From: Hexactinellida sp. DTS-2022
Taxonomy: Eukaryota > Porifera > Hexactinellida
Direction of reading: 5' to 3'
Assembly: GCA_028753945.1 (NCBI GenBank)
Contig: JAPNXP010000002.1
Coordinates: 10,664,001-10,728,000 of the forward strand
DNA: 64,000 nt
Of this stretch, positions 1 through 9,779 are shown one piece after another. The translations under genes were made by a program, and so were the position numbers. The notes beneath the pieces are model-generated. The model did no database searches. It saw nothing but the letters and a program-made list of their open reading frames with translations, and had not been told where the DNA came from. Within the stretch, counting starts at the first letter, position 1. Every line of letters begins with the position of its first letter.

Positions 1-591
1 GTGTTCACTGAACTAGCCCGCTGCCAGTCACACCCTTATGAAAATGAATCTATGAATGAAACTTCTAATCTAGCTAAAGTTTCTCAGAAATCTAATCCTC
101 CAATTAGACTACAAATTCCTAACAAGAGCATAATCCCGGACGAGATTAATCTCTCCGATTATGAAACAACGCTCGAGAAAACGAATAATGATTTAATGAA
201 TACGAACTCTACCTCCAGTCCCAGACAAGATATGCATTTTCTTGGATCTTCTCTTGATGGTGATGCTTCCACATTGTGCATGGGATACGAGGAGATCATT
301 GAACCAACACAAATGAGCAAGTATTCAACAATCCGTGATGGAAAAGTGTCTTTAATGACCAATTGGAGGAGGATTGTTTTTTTTATAACATTTGAGTCTG
401 TAATCGAAAGTGCACTACAACATCAGTTAGTGACCTCTGAAGATGTTTTAAAGCTCGCATCTAAATCAGATTCTTTTTATCCTATCTGGGAGCGTCTTCA
501 TAAAAAATTTGGCTCAACTCTAGCTTTGAAAAAAATTGTAGACAAGGTCCGTACGTTTGCCAGGAATAATCAACATAAATTTTCTTGCTGA
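1..591 (+). CDS. N-terminal exon, helical death-fold-like segment (partial)
   Basis: Open reading frame entering from the left edge and ending at TGA 589-591; the first in-frame ATG is at 52, but the true start may lie upstream of the window. The first ~120 residues are low-complexity and rich in Ser, Thr and Asn. Residues ~130-190 look helical (motifs VIESALQ, LVTSEDVLKLA, LHKKFGSTLALKKIV). The pattern recalls a CARD or other death-fold prodomain, but I cannot assign it firmly. It lies 450 bp upstream of a caspase p20 exon in the same orientation, so I infer it is the prodomain exon of that gene, with a splice donor somewhere near 550-590 that I could not place. It could equally be a separate small gene. 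No frameshift is visible inside it. Confidence 0.4.
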   Translation: MFTELARCQSHPYENESMNETSNLAKVSQKSNPPIRLQIPNKSIIPDEINLSDYETTLEKTNNDLMNTNSTSSPRQDMHFLGSSLDGDASTLCMGYEEIIEPTQMSKYSTIRDGKVSLMTNWRRIVFFITFESVIESALQHQLVTSEDVLKLASKSDSFYPIWERLHKKFGSTLALKKIVDKVRTFARNNQHKFSC

Positions 592-603
592 TTTCTCTAA
601 AAT

Positions 604-705
604 GATGTGAACAGATAATTACTCAATTACTATGTTATATAATTACTCAATTACTATTAGTTAATTACTCAATTTCTATTAATAATTACTCAATTGCAAT
701 TAAAT
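604..705. repeat. Degenerate AATTACTCAATT tandem repeat
   Basis: Four imperfect units built on AATTACTCAATT(A/T)CTAT. The ACTCAA core recurs in arrays at 3505-3600, 7021-7160 and 14411-14480. The rest of 592-1038 shows no other coding or repeat signal; I take it to be intronic. Confidence 0.6.
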
Positions 706-1038
706 GAATACATTAATGAAATTTTCATACATGCTTCAATTTCGTTGCTGATGGTATGGTTAGATTGAAATGACATTACGACTTGTTTATCAATTAAGGT
801 CTAAATGTTGAGTTAGAATTCTATGAATCCCGTTTCCATTTTAATAATTTGAAACATGTAGAAATATCATGCCACGATTGTTTTGGAAATATTTATCCAC
901 TTCTACCCATTCAAAATTCTGTAATTGTCCCTCTTCCCAGTCCTTTGATATTGTATACCTATTTTAAAATAAACTACATTTTTAAATATATCTTCATTTG
1001 AAAGTTAGCTCTTGATCTTCATTTAATGGCTTCTCAGT

Positions 1039-1212
1039 TGAATTCTTTTTATCCAATGAATCCAAAGATCCACGGACATTGTGTCATATTTTGTTTTTGG
1101 CATTTCGAGAATTGCCACAATCTTCCCGGACATCATCACTCTCTTAGTTTGCTAGAGCGTACCTTCACCAACATAGGTTATATTGTAGACGCACGAGAAA
1201 ATCTTACGCACA
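1039..1212 (+). CDS. Caspase p20 N-terminal exon
   Basis: This exon encodes the first strand and helix of a caspase p20 subunit: YPMNPK, then GHCVIF, HFEN, LPG, LLERTFTNIGY, VDARENLT, in the order expected for the family. The acceptor is ttctcag ending at 1038 after a pyrimidine-rich stretch; the donor is a consensus GTAAGT at 1213, giving phase 1. The next coding block (from 2105) resumes in matching phase after a TTCTAATTAG acceptor. The family's usual Arg-Gly-Thr segment of the substrate pocket is not recognisable: LPG is followed by HHHSLS. The ATG at 1026 is in frame but lies inside the acceptor region, so I do not take it as a start. The exon itself is intact. Confidence 0.65.
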
Positions 1213-1322
1213 GTAAGTATTTTTACTTTTATTGTTTATTATTTTTTAATTATTATGTTGATGATGATGATGATGATGATTATTATCATTATTATTATTT
1301 ACGTATTATTATTAGAGAATGT

Positions 1323-1490
1323 TTATATAGAGCTTGAGCTCTAGTAGAGTTCAGATTTTTTCCCATACTAAAATCCCAGGCTTACTTTCTAAAGGTTAAT
1401 TTCAAACCCTGGGGAAAAAACTGACCTTTCTCAGTGCCTGAATACACATCCTAAAATTCTGAACTCTACTATTGCTGAGCTCTATATAAG
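1323..1490. mobile_element. MITE-like inverted-repeat element in intron
   Basis: Ends are inverted copies: TATATAGAGCT...TAGTAGAGTTCAGA at 1324-1355 pairs with the complement of TTCTGAACTCTACTA...AGCTCTATATAA at 1457-1489. About 30 bp per arm with one mismatched patch. No coding capacity. It abuts an ATT microsatellite. Confidence 0.55.
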
Positions 1491-1494
1491 TTAA

Positions 1495-1497
<3 letters not shown>

Positions 1498-1540
<43 letters not shown>
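1498..1540. repeat. (ATT)n microsatellite
   Basis: About 13 uninterrupted ATT units. A second tract of about 18 units lies at 1765-1820. Confidence 0.95.
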
Positions 1541-1541
<1 letters not shown>

Positions 1542-1765
1542 AATTAACTTATATGGAGGAATAATAAATAATAGGTTTGACAATTAACTCATACAGAATA
1601 GCGAGTTTCGAGCTTATATAAGCTCTCTTCAGATTATTCTATCATCTACGGTAGCTAATAATAGGTGTATAGTAATTTCTTTGGCTTGCTATGGGAAGTG
1701 CAATATTTGTGATTGCCTTATTTGGAGGAGGTTGTGATAGAATGTCAGAAATTTTCTGTCTTACC

Positions 1766-1820
<55 letters not shown>

Positions 1821-2104
1821 TGTTTGAATTGTTTCTGATTATGTCTAGGCTTTGATTATGGTAAATTCCATTGTCTTGATTTGGGTTGAAATGTTGGTTT
1901 TATGTTGTACTATTAGTATCTCTCCCAACAGAAATACAGTGTTTACTTTTCGACTGCACATTAATTTCAGTTGATGAATTAATTTTTTGATATCTTTGCA
2001 TATTTTCATAAATGGTTTCGTTTCTATTTCTTTATAATTAAGTAGGTTTTCTGATTATATAGTTAGTTGAGTTGAATTCTGGACTCACGCACTATTCTAA
2101 TTAG

Positions 2105-2799
2105 ATCATCCAAATTATGCTTCGTTTGCTGCTTCATTCTTTCCCAATGGATCTGAATATTCTTCTTCTGGGTCTTGTATGTGGTAATTTACTCTCTCAC
2201 CGATATAGGATGATTCCTCACTACCGATATAGTTTACAAAGTAGTTTTGGATATTTACTCTATAGAGGTACCCTTCCTTGTCTGGGAAACCTAAGTTATT
2301 TCTATTTGATACATGTCGAGGCTGTCGAGGCCTGTATGCTCCTACACTTACCCCTTCTACACCTCTTTTCCCTACTATTGCCTCAAACATTCATTACCAA
2401 TCTATACAGATATGATTATTATTTCTTCCACCAGTCACTGTCATGTTGCTTGGAGTTGGAATCATAACCTTCTGACTTTGTACTACTTTTTGCGATATAT
2501 TTTCAAATTTAACTATTCACCTATATCATGATATACCACAATTGTTGAATCTAATTAGTGGCAAAGTTCTAAAAATCTCGTCTGATTGTGGTTATCCACA
2601 GATGCCGCAGCAATCTGTTTTGTTAACTAAATTCTTCAGGTTAAGTCCAATCCCCTTAATCGAACTTTATAGAGCTAAGATGTACTCAACAGGATCATTT
2701 TGCTCTAAAAGTAACTCCAAAGATAGGGAAAATTTTCATTGGCCCAATGGCATTGCTCATATCGACCGTTATGTCATTATAGCTGATGGTGGCAATCAT
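2105..2799 (+). pseudogene. Caspase p20 C-terminal half and p10 subunit, decayed
   Basis: Continues the exon at 1039-1212 in phase. The block reads HPNYASFAASFFPNG, then YPSLSGKPKLFLFDTCRG, which matches the caspase SHG and KPKLF..QACRG motifs. The catalytic Cys codon survives at 2314-2316, but the expected His-Gly is Asn-Gly (2143-2151). Five in-frame stops lie at 2185, 2206, 2230, 2242 and 2263. The p10 part follows in another frame (YTDMIIISSTSHCHVAW, 2403 onward). After a further frame change and a TGA at 2473-2475 comes LCTTFCDIF...GYPQMPQQSVLLTKFF, the usual C-terminal end of p10. That last frame runs without a break into NHL repeats, so caspase and NHL parts belong to one reading frame. 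With these lesions the enzyme cannot be active; a dead paralogue is likely. Confidence 0.65.
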
Positions 2800-3504
2800 T
2801 GATTACTTTTTTTTACAATTCTTGGGTGTTTTTCACATTCCTTTGGGCATGATTTACTCCAACGGCCACACGGAATTTGCATTCGCCATGATCGTACCTC
2901 ACTTATTGTTACTGGTTGGGGTTGTAATCTTATTTTTGTATTTAAGTTTGATGGTAGTTATATTTCACACTTCGGGGGTTCTGGCAAGCATATACGTGAA
3001 TTTGACAGACCAACTGGGATAGGTATCAGTCTACTTAGTAATGATATTTTCATTTGCGATTTGAATAATCATCGTATCCAGGTGTTCAATGAGGAATTCA
3101 AATATCTGCATTCTATATCTTTCCTAAAGTATCCTCAGGACGTGCATACCACTACAAATACCATAGTTGTTCTAGATAAATCTTGCCCCTGTTTTCACTT
3201 TTTTCATCTGGATTTTACCCCTATGGCACACTTGAATACTTCACATGTTGACTACTCGTTGCCTATTAATACTCTGCATGCTGCTTGGTTTTTCTGCTTT
3301 CATAGTCAAAACAATTTACTCGTCACCGATTACACCCACCACTGTGTTCGTATATTTTCATTTTCTGGTAGCCAGTTGCATTCTATTGGGTCCCAAGGAG
3401 AAGAACCGGGGAAATTCTACAAACCTAAGGGAATTTGTGTTGACGATAATAACAACATAATAGTTCTTTGTCACAAGAACATTGGTCGCTTACAATTTTT
3501 TTAA
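2476..3504 (+). pseudogene. C-terminal six-repeat NHL-type propeller of the caspase-like gene
   Basis: One frame from just after TGA 2473-2475 to TAA 3502-3504, broken only by TGA at 2800-2802. It begins with the p10 tail and continues as about six NHL-like blades: WPNGIAHIDRYVIIADGGNH, RPHGICI...FVFKFDGS, RPTGIGI...ICDLNNHRIQVF, YPQDV...VVLDK, LLVTDYTHHCVRIFSFSG and KPKGICVDDNNNIIVL. NHL propellers bind protein or RNA partners. The lone stop falls where the repeat motif wants Arg (NHR), so a CGA to TGA change is the simplest explanation. The last blade is cut short. NHL repeats normally follow RING/B-box domains in TRIM proteins; none is seen here. If the stop is a sequencing error or is read through, the propeller is otherwise intact. 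Confidence 0.75.
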
Positions 3505-3600
3505 TATATACTCAATCATATTTCCTAATTATATACTCAAACTCTATCTTGTACTCAATCATATTGCCTAAATATATACTCAAATTACTCTTGGCATTCT
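3505..3600. repeat. TATACTCAA-type tandem repeat after the NHL gene
   Basis: Imperfect units of TATACTCAAtcatatt.cctaa. A looser version (CAAGACTTTCTTATTTGC-like units) continues at 3780-3960. No gene seen in 3600-4427. Confidence 0.55.
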
Positions 3601-4427
3601 TTAAACTATATCTGTCTGGAGCTATTAGTAAATAATGCTGCAAGGAAACCTGAAATATTTTATGTAGGTTTAGTTTGGCATAATTGGAAGGCTTTTTCTA
3701 AGCGATTGACCGCTTACCATCTCATTTTTACACCACCTTAAAATATGTATAGCTAATGACACTAAATTTTGAATCTTTTCAATAACCATTCAAGACTTTC
3801 TTATTTGCTACTGAAGACTTTCTATAAGTTGTTTATCCAAGACATTCTTATTTGCGACTAAAACTTTATATACCATTTATTCAATAATTTTGTTTGAATA
3901 CGAACTAGACTTTCATATGTGCTGCTAATCAAGACTTGTTCTCTATTTACTTTTTTTCTCAACTTATCTCTTCAAACTTCTTTTTCCCGATTGCTTTGTT
4001 TTGTTGTCTACTAAATTTGAGCAATATATTATACTCCAACCATATTCTAGTTGCACTATACTTTGTTTTTTATACATTTACCGATCCATTGTATATACGT
4101 TGATAGGGAAATCTAGTTTTTCTGTTGTTTAATTTTTGGCCTTTATATTTAGTCTAACTTCGTTAATGCAAATTTCCGGTTAATGTAGTATGAATAAGCA
4201 ATTTCAATAAATTTGTAAAAGACAATACTGTACAAAATTTGATCTTAACACTGATTTCTGTATTTGGGAACAAAATTTGCCCCTATTCAATTTTTGAAAG
4301 CTCCTCCGATGAACAATTCAAGGAACTAAAAAAATTCATTTTTAGAGAGACTTCATAATAAGCGTCTCAACTTTATGCAAACTTTCTTTAAATTGTTAGA
4401 CTGGAACCACAGGGCTTGTTCATTTTG

Positions 4428-4622
4428 CAGTAGAACCTCGCTAATCCAAACAGCGTTGCTCTGATTCTATAAAATGAGAAACTTTGTAATCCGAACAAGG
4501 CATCTAGTTTACTAGTTAAAATACTTGTCTGAGACTTTTGTAATGATATTTAAGATCTTTTCCCATTTATTAGAAATACGTATATATTTGTGTCTCCTGT
4601 TCGGATTAGCGAGGCTGTACTA
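4428..4622. mobile_element. Short MITE, pogo/Tc1-type ends
   Basis: Left end CAGTAGAACCTCGCTAATCC, right end the complement of GTACAGCCTCGCTAATCC; both continue with AAACAG or GAACAG. ~195 bp, AT-rich, non-coding. CAGTxGAACCTCG-type ends are common on pogo/Tigger-like elements with TA targets. A related right end (CTGTTCGGACTAGCGAGG) occurs at 41827-41844. Confidence 0.6.
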
Positions 4623-4714
4623 AAAAGTTTTCCATTTTTAAACAGACCTGACTCTACCGTTCCGGACCATTTTTCGAATCCTAAGCTTTTACTCGGCTTT
4701 ACTATAGTAATCTA

Positions 4715-5480
4715 ATGAAATTAGACCTAGCTCATTTCCTTTGTTATATTCCTGATTATATGGCTAACATGTTCCGGAATTTGCCCTGCAACCAACGTCG
4801 ACGGAGGGAGAGGGAAGAGAGAGAAAGAGAACTGGCTGAAAGAAGGGCAGAAAGAGAAAGATGGGAGCGGGAGTTCCGAGAAACTTGGCGGAGGTAAGTA
4901 AGAGAAAGATGGGAGATGGAGGATTTAGGAAGAAGGGAGATGGAAGAAGCAATTGTTAAGGAACTAGCGTTATCACTGGATAGACAAAGAAGGGAAGCTG
5001 CTACGGAAAGAAGGCGCATTACGAGGAAGTTGGACCAGTTTACTGTTGCACTAGGGGATGTATGTGGAGTTATGAATAGGATAGTGCAGTCAAAACCAAT
5101 TCGAAATTGTGTATCTGCTCCCTTCATTAACCCTCCTTTAACATACATTATTATGAGGTAACAATTGCTTCATCACCTTCTATTTTCATGGTTCCAAATA
5201 TATTTAATCTTTTCATTCCATATTAGTTTACCAAGAATCAATATGGATTTATCTTCATCTGGTACTATGACACCATGCACTGTTGGATCGAAGAGTTTGA
5301 CTGTAACCCCCCTTCAACCTATTCAAATTTCTCCGAGGTATGATTTGAATAATTTATTTTATCATTTCTACATGAGTAGCTAGTTTTCAATTTTTATCTG
5401 AGCTACTCAGGATTTTAAGTTTTTCTTGATGGTGATTACTTCTGTTTGATTTCAGGATTTACATAGTTATATCAGTCTAG
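4715..5480 (+). CDS. Spliced 3' end of an Arg/Glu-rich coiled-coil protein
   Basis: Three exons can be read. The first (4715-5157) begins at an in-frame ATG or, more likely, continues from upstream. It encodes a highly charged coiled coil (RRRREREERERELAERRAER..., then REMEEAIVKELALSLDRQRR). The second is 5227-5337, Ser/Thr-rich (MDLSSSGTMTPCTVGSKS). The third, 5456-5480, is a nine-residue end with TAG at 5478-5480. Introns 5158-5226 and 5338-5455 both start with GT after AG, end in pyrimidine tract plus AG, and both junctions are phase 2, so the frame is kept. The oddity is an in-frame TAA at 4895-4897, which lies inside a perfect donor sequence GAG|GTAAGT at 4894; splicing from there to 5227 would also keep the frame. 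The function is unknown; charged tails like this occur in several nuclear and transposon-linked proteins. Confidence 0.5.
5158..5226 (+). other. Short intron (69 nt)
   Basis: GTAACA donor after AG, acceptor TTTTCATTCCATATTAG; phase 2. It matches the phase of the next intron at 5338-5455 (acceptor CTTCTGTTTGATTTCAG). Confidence 0.55.
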
Positions 5481-5589
5481 TATACTTTACATTAGGAATA
5501 TGATTAAATTGCTTTATAGCCAATAAATTATGAAATAGTGTAGGAACAAATAACTAGAAAGATTGTTGGAAAAACCGAACTTAAAATGT

Positions 5590-5800
5590 TTGTGTCTCTT
5601 ACGAAAATTGTTTTTACTGTGCCGACTACTATGTAGTGGGCCAGTTCTAATTCGCATGCCTTGGTTAGTTATTATTTTTGGTCTATATCCTCTCCAAGAA
5701 CAGAGTGTAATTAACTAAGAGCTCAATTTTTCATGACACCTGCGGTCACAATTTTTGATATATTTTTTAGAGACATATTTTAATCGCGACAACCGCTTAG
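5590..5800. repeat. Fragment of the hairpin-bearing repeat family (M)
   Basis: TACTGTGCCGACTACTATG...GGGCCAGTTCTAAT and the following ~100 bp match, inverted, the sequence at 17440-17620. The rest of 5481-7020 has no supported gene; the small ORF at 6249-6437 has no recognisable motif. Confidence 0.4.
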
Positions 5801-7020
5801 TTGGGACAACTCCCCAAGAACCGTATCTTTTCCATATAAACTAACACTAAATTTAGGTTAATCGCGACAAACTCAAGTAATTGGGTTCAAGGTTGGTGCT
5901 CGCTCTGTAGAAATTCATTTTGTTCAGAATTAATTCTAATAATCTTGATCAACTATGATAAAGGTAAACAAAATATCTAAATACGGTCTATTGTCTTATT
6001 GATTTCCGTAAAATCGCAATTTACCAAAGATTATGACCTGTGGTTCACGGATTGTGCCAAACGGTCCACAAAATATTAAGGCTCATACTATGGGTGTGAG
6101 TAGCCTCATGGTCCCGCAGCCAGTGGAGGAATTGTTAAAACAGGTTTAAAACTGAAATTCTTGTAAATCGCTACTAGATCGATACTTTATATAAATCTTT
6201 CGGTTATTTAAGAACTCAGCTTTCAGAGACTAGAGGACTGAAACAAACGTGTCCCGATTAAGCGGAGTAGACCGTGTATATACATGCAATTTATTTTATT
6301 ATGTCTATTCTAACAAAAACTCTGAAAATTCTCTTTATCGGTTCTCTTTATCTGTACCTGAAAATCTTAATATTTATTTAAACTGGCCATCGGACAAAAT
6401 TTCTGATTATGAATACTTAATTAATAGTTTAAAATGAAATATCTGTGATATACGCATTTGTGGTTAGTCGTTAATTAATGCTAAATAGATAATATTGAAG
6501 CATGCAACGATGTATCCGAACTGACAATTAATAATATTTACGTAAATTTCAAATTACTGAGACAGAAGATTAAAATTATCTTGTAATGTTTAATTCGTGG
6601 TTTCTTTCATAATTCATTATATTATTGATTTAGAAAGCGAAAATAAAATGTAAGGTGTTAATCTGTATCGACACATATATCTTGATGAATAGCTCCTTTT
6701 TTGTCCACTAATATCTACTCCATTTTTTGATACTGAGTTTAACAAAATTGGTTAATGTGTTTGCTTTGTCGAACACTGCGCCAATACGTACCTTTCATTG
6801 TTCAAATTTTGTAAATGGTTTCTATTAATTTTCTATTACCTATTTTCTTATATCACGTTAGGATTGAATGGGCTCCCATTAAAGAAAAGAAAAATAAGCT
6901 CAGAAGACAATTAAACATGAATGAGAGTTGTATTCTTCCAGATATTTACGAACAGCGTCCTTAGAAGGTTGACTGTCTATTACAGAAGGGCTGTTGAGCT
7001 ATTGGAATATTCAATTTCTG

Positions 7021-7160
7021 ATTTCTTCTATACATATTCAATACTTTCTATACTTACTCAAACCTTCTATACATATTCAATACTTTATATACTTACTCAA
7101 AACTTCCATACTTATTCAATACTTTCTATACTTACTCAAAACTTCTATCTTATTACTTAC
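7021..7160. repeat. ~20-bp tandem repeat, TTCTATACTTACTCAAAAC type
   Basis: About six units alternating TTCTATACATATTCAATACT and TTCTATACTTACTCAAAAC. Similar sequence continues on the far side of the large transposon at 14411-14480, so this array looks like the insertion target. Confidence 0.7.
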
Positions 7161-7167
7161 TAAGATA

Positions 7168-7640
7168 TGTATGTATATATGTTGCAGTGTATTAGAGAAC
7201 TTAGTGAGTACGCGTACACACCATATAAATTTGGTGTGTACGCGTACTCACTAAATTGTTTAATGAGTACGTGTACACATTGTTTGTAAATGGTGTATTA
7301 GAGTATTTTTCATGTTATGGGTTGTTTTTATTCAAAATTGTAAGAATTTTTGTTGATAATGTTTGAGAATTTTTATTGAAAATCTTCGAGAAATTTTTTT
7401 GAAATTTTTGAGAATTCTTAACCACGCTCATATACATACTATGTATATTAATTAAGAGCTATTCTCAAAACAATAATAAAATAATAATTGTCGGCACAGT
7501 AATAGTGAATCTTGCCAAAAGCTGAATTCAATTGAATTCAATAGATTTTCGAGAGATGAAAGATAAAGTTAAAACTCATGAAATTCTAATAGTATACAAT
7601 ATATATATTGCAGCGAAACTACAACTTTCAAATGGCATAT
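7168..7640 (+). repeat. Left terminal inverted repeat of the KRBA2-like transposon
   Basis: Contains the palindrome at 7200-7255 (arms TTAGTGAGTACGCGTACACA and complement, ~10-nt spacer), then TGAGTACGTGTACACA at 7263. Inverted counterpart at 13960-14418. Confidence 0.8.
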
Positions 7641-7826
7641 ATTGCTTGCCTCACGAATTGACGAATTTCTTTTGATCATCAAAGATATTTCTAGTTCTGA
7701 GGTGACCTGCGATTGTTCTATAATTTTGTTTTTCGAGTGTGAAAAGATTTGCGCTCTGAAACATAAACGCATAATATATAAAGGGTCTTGCAGTTATCTA
7801 ATTTGATTTCATAACCATTCGAAACC

Positions 7827-9694
7827 ATGACCAAACAACTGTTCATTGATTCATTGTTGTCGTTACCTTCAAATAATCGTTCTACATTGTACAAGAGTTC
7901 TGAGATTACAGAAAAAATGGATTTCATGTCTTCCCCTACACCATCCGGCAAAGCTGAACGGAGCAAATGGCAGAGATTACAACTTCGCTACAAAATTGTA
8001 CCTTACCAGGCGGTAAGGGTTCTGTATCTGAGAGTTGCAGATTCACCAGGAAAACGTGTTTTAGCCATTGAAGAGCTGTATGAAATTATGCTTCGCACAC
8101 ACGTCGAGCATAATCATGTAAGAAAAAAGGGTCTGTATAAGCGATTGTCGAGGGAGTATCACGGTGTGACGGAAAAGGCATGCAGCATTTTCTTACAAAG
8201 TTGTGAAGAATGTCACCTCAGAAAATCGAAGAAGTCTATCAAGTCGCTTGTTATCAAACCCATTTCGTCAACTAGATTTCTTTCACGTTGTCAAGTAGAC
8301 CTCATTGATTTTCGCGATATGTCTGATGAACACAACAAGTCAGAATCAGGCATCCCATTTAAGTGGCTTCTTGTTTACCAAGATCACTTTACTAAGTACG
8401 TTTTGCTCCGACCTCTCAAGCGTAAATCCGCTGATGCAGTAGCCAATACCCTGGATACCATTTTATGTGAATTTGGACCACCTCACATACTTCAGTCAGA
8501 CAACGGTGGCGAATTCTGTAATGAGACACTCTTCACTCTCATAAATCAGAAATGGCCATCAACAAAAATCGTTCACGGAAAGCCACGACATCCCGAGAGC
8601 CAGGGTTCTGTAGAGCGCGCAAACCGTGAAATCAAAAATGCGCTTGGGTCCAAGATGAGGGAAAACTGCAATGACCTTTGTTGGGTAAAGTATCTGTCAC
8701 GAGTCCAGTTTGAAAAGAATACAACATATCATTCCACTATCGGAATTACTCCTTTTGAAGCACTTTTTAATCACAAACCTTCTTTCGGCCTTTCGGATTT
8801 GGGGATACCTTCAGAGATTGCTTCTGATATTCACACTGAGCAGGAACTAGAGTGCGTAATAAATGAGATAAATGCAGTTGCTCCAAATAAAGAAACGATT
8901 CAAGATGACAGTTCTGACAGTGAATCCTTGTCTCCAGTACCTTCTCAAAGTTACCCTGCAATTTTATCTCCAGACTCGGATCCATATCTCGAAGATATAT
9001 AGCTACCGATACCCGAAGATACCCATGTTTTCGAACCGACTTCTTCTTTAGGTACGCATCAGATTCAGTCACTGGCATGTGCTGTGTGTGGTGAACTGAC
9101 GAGCGGGGTTCATTCTTGTCCTGGTTGCACAAGATTTGTTCACACAATTTGTGGTAGAAACGAGGGGGAAGGATTTGGTACTCCTGTATGGTGTCCGAAG
9201 TGTGATTGTAAAAATCATTCTAGAGAAGCTGAAGTCATTAGAGCAGGTGTCAAACGAACCAACAAAAGCTTCATGATCGGATGCTTCAATCTTCAGCTAA
9301 GAGATTCAAATCAGCAAATGTTGGTGATAATGTGATTATTCCGATAGAAAGACCAGATAGAATGAATTCTTTAGGCCAGCGCAACTTAATGGGCGTAGTC
9401 ATGGACGAAAATGATGGGAATTATACCATTGGAACGAGAGAAGGACTGTTGAACAATGAGTACTCTCGCAACCAATTTCAACTCTGTTCTCATCAATTTA
9501 TACAACCCTCAACTGTTCCACCCAATTCTCTATCTCAGACCAATGCAATGAGGAACGCTTCTCTTGGCATAGTAGAAGGTGCTTTTTGTAGATGCCTCCA
9601 TTGCAAAACGAATCGGTGTCCATGTAAGAAATCATCTCGTACTTGTAGTACCAAATGCCATAAGGGTATGAAGTGCTTTAACATCTCGGCATGA
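7827..9694 (+). pseudogene. KRBA2-like integrase/transposase with zinc finger and CXC tail
   Basis: Starts at ATG 7827 in a good context (aaaccATGa). Residues ~92-129 form an HHCC zinc finger (H92, H97, C126, C129). The integrase core has the DDE triad D158 (CQVDLIDF), D225 (LQSDNGGEF) and E263 (QGSVERAN). After TAG at 9000-9002 the same frame continues with a PHD-like C4HC3 finger (CAVC...CPGC...HTIC...WCPKC, ~9093-9222). Near 9261-9268 (caacaaaagc) the frame moves by one base, then carries a GDNV..PI segment and a Cys-rich tail (CRCLHCKTNRCPCKK...CSTKCHKGMKC) to TGA 9692-9694. This domain order is that of KRBA2-like integrases abundant in invertebrates and related to Ginger transposons. One stop and one frameshift break it; loss of a single A from the A-run would explain the shift. 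It lies inside its own inverted termini, so it presumably once mobilised this element. Confidence 0.8.
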
Positions 9695-9779
9695 TAGGTT
9701 TGTGCTGTGTTAGCGCAGTATGAATATAAACAATTATTTGTTATTCAATAGTATTCTTTATGTTAAAATATATTGTTAA

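Larger units (their letters stand above)
1213..2104 (+). other. Intron of caspase-like gene
   Basis: GTAAGT at the left, TTCTAATTAG at the right, with phase-1 coding on both sides. It holds GAT/ATT microsatellites at 1258-1312, a small inverted-repeat element at 1323-1490, ATT tracts at 1498-1540 and 1765-1820, and otherwise featureless AT-rich sequence. Confidence 0.55.

Noticed and set aside
2115..2390. Minus-strand ORF of 91 codons
   Set aside because: Antisense to the caspase p20/p10 region; the plus strand has family motifs.
9280..9335. Frame end FNLQLRDSNQQMLVIM as true C-terminus of the transposase
   Set aside because: The neighbouring frame carries the conserved GDNV and CXC segments, so this is sequence past a frameshift.
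7827..9694. Ty3/gypsy retrotransposon as origin of the integrase
   Set aside because: No gag, protease or reverse transcriptase, and the long termini are inverted, not direct.
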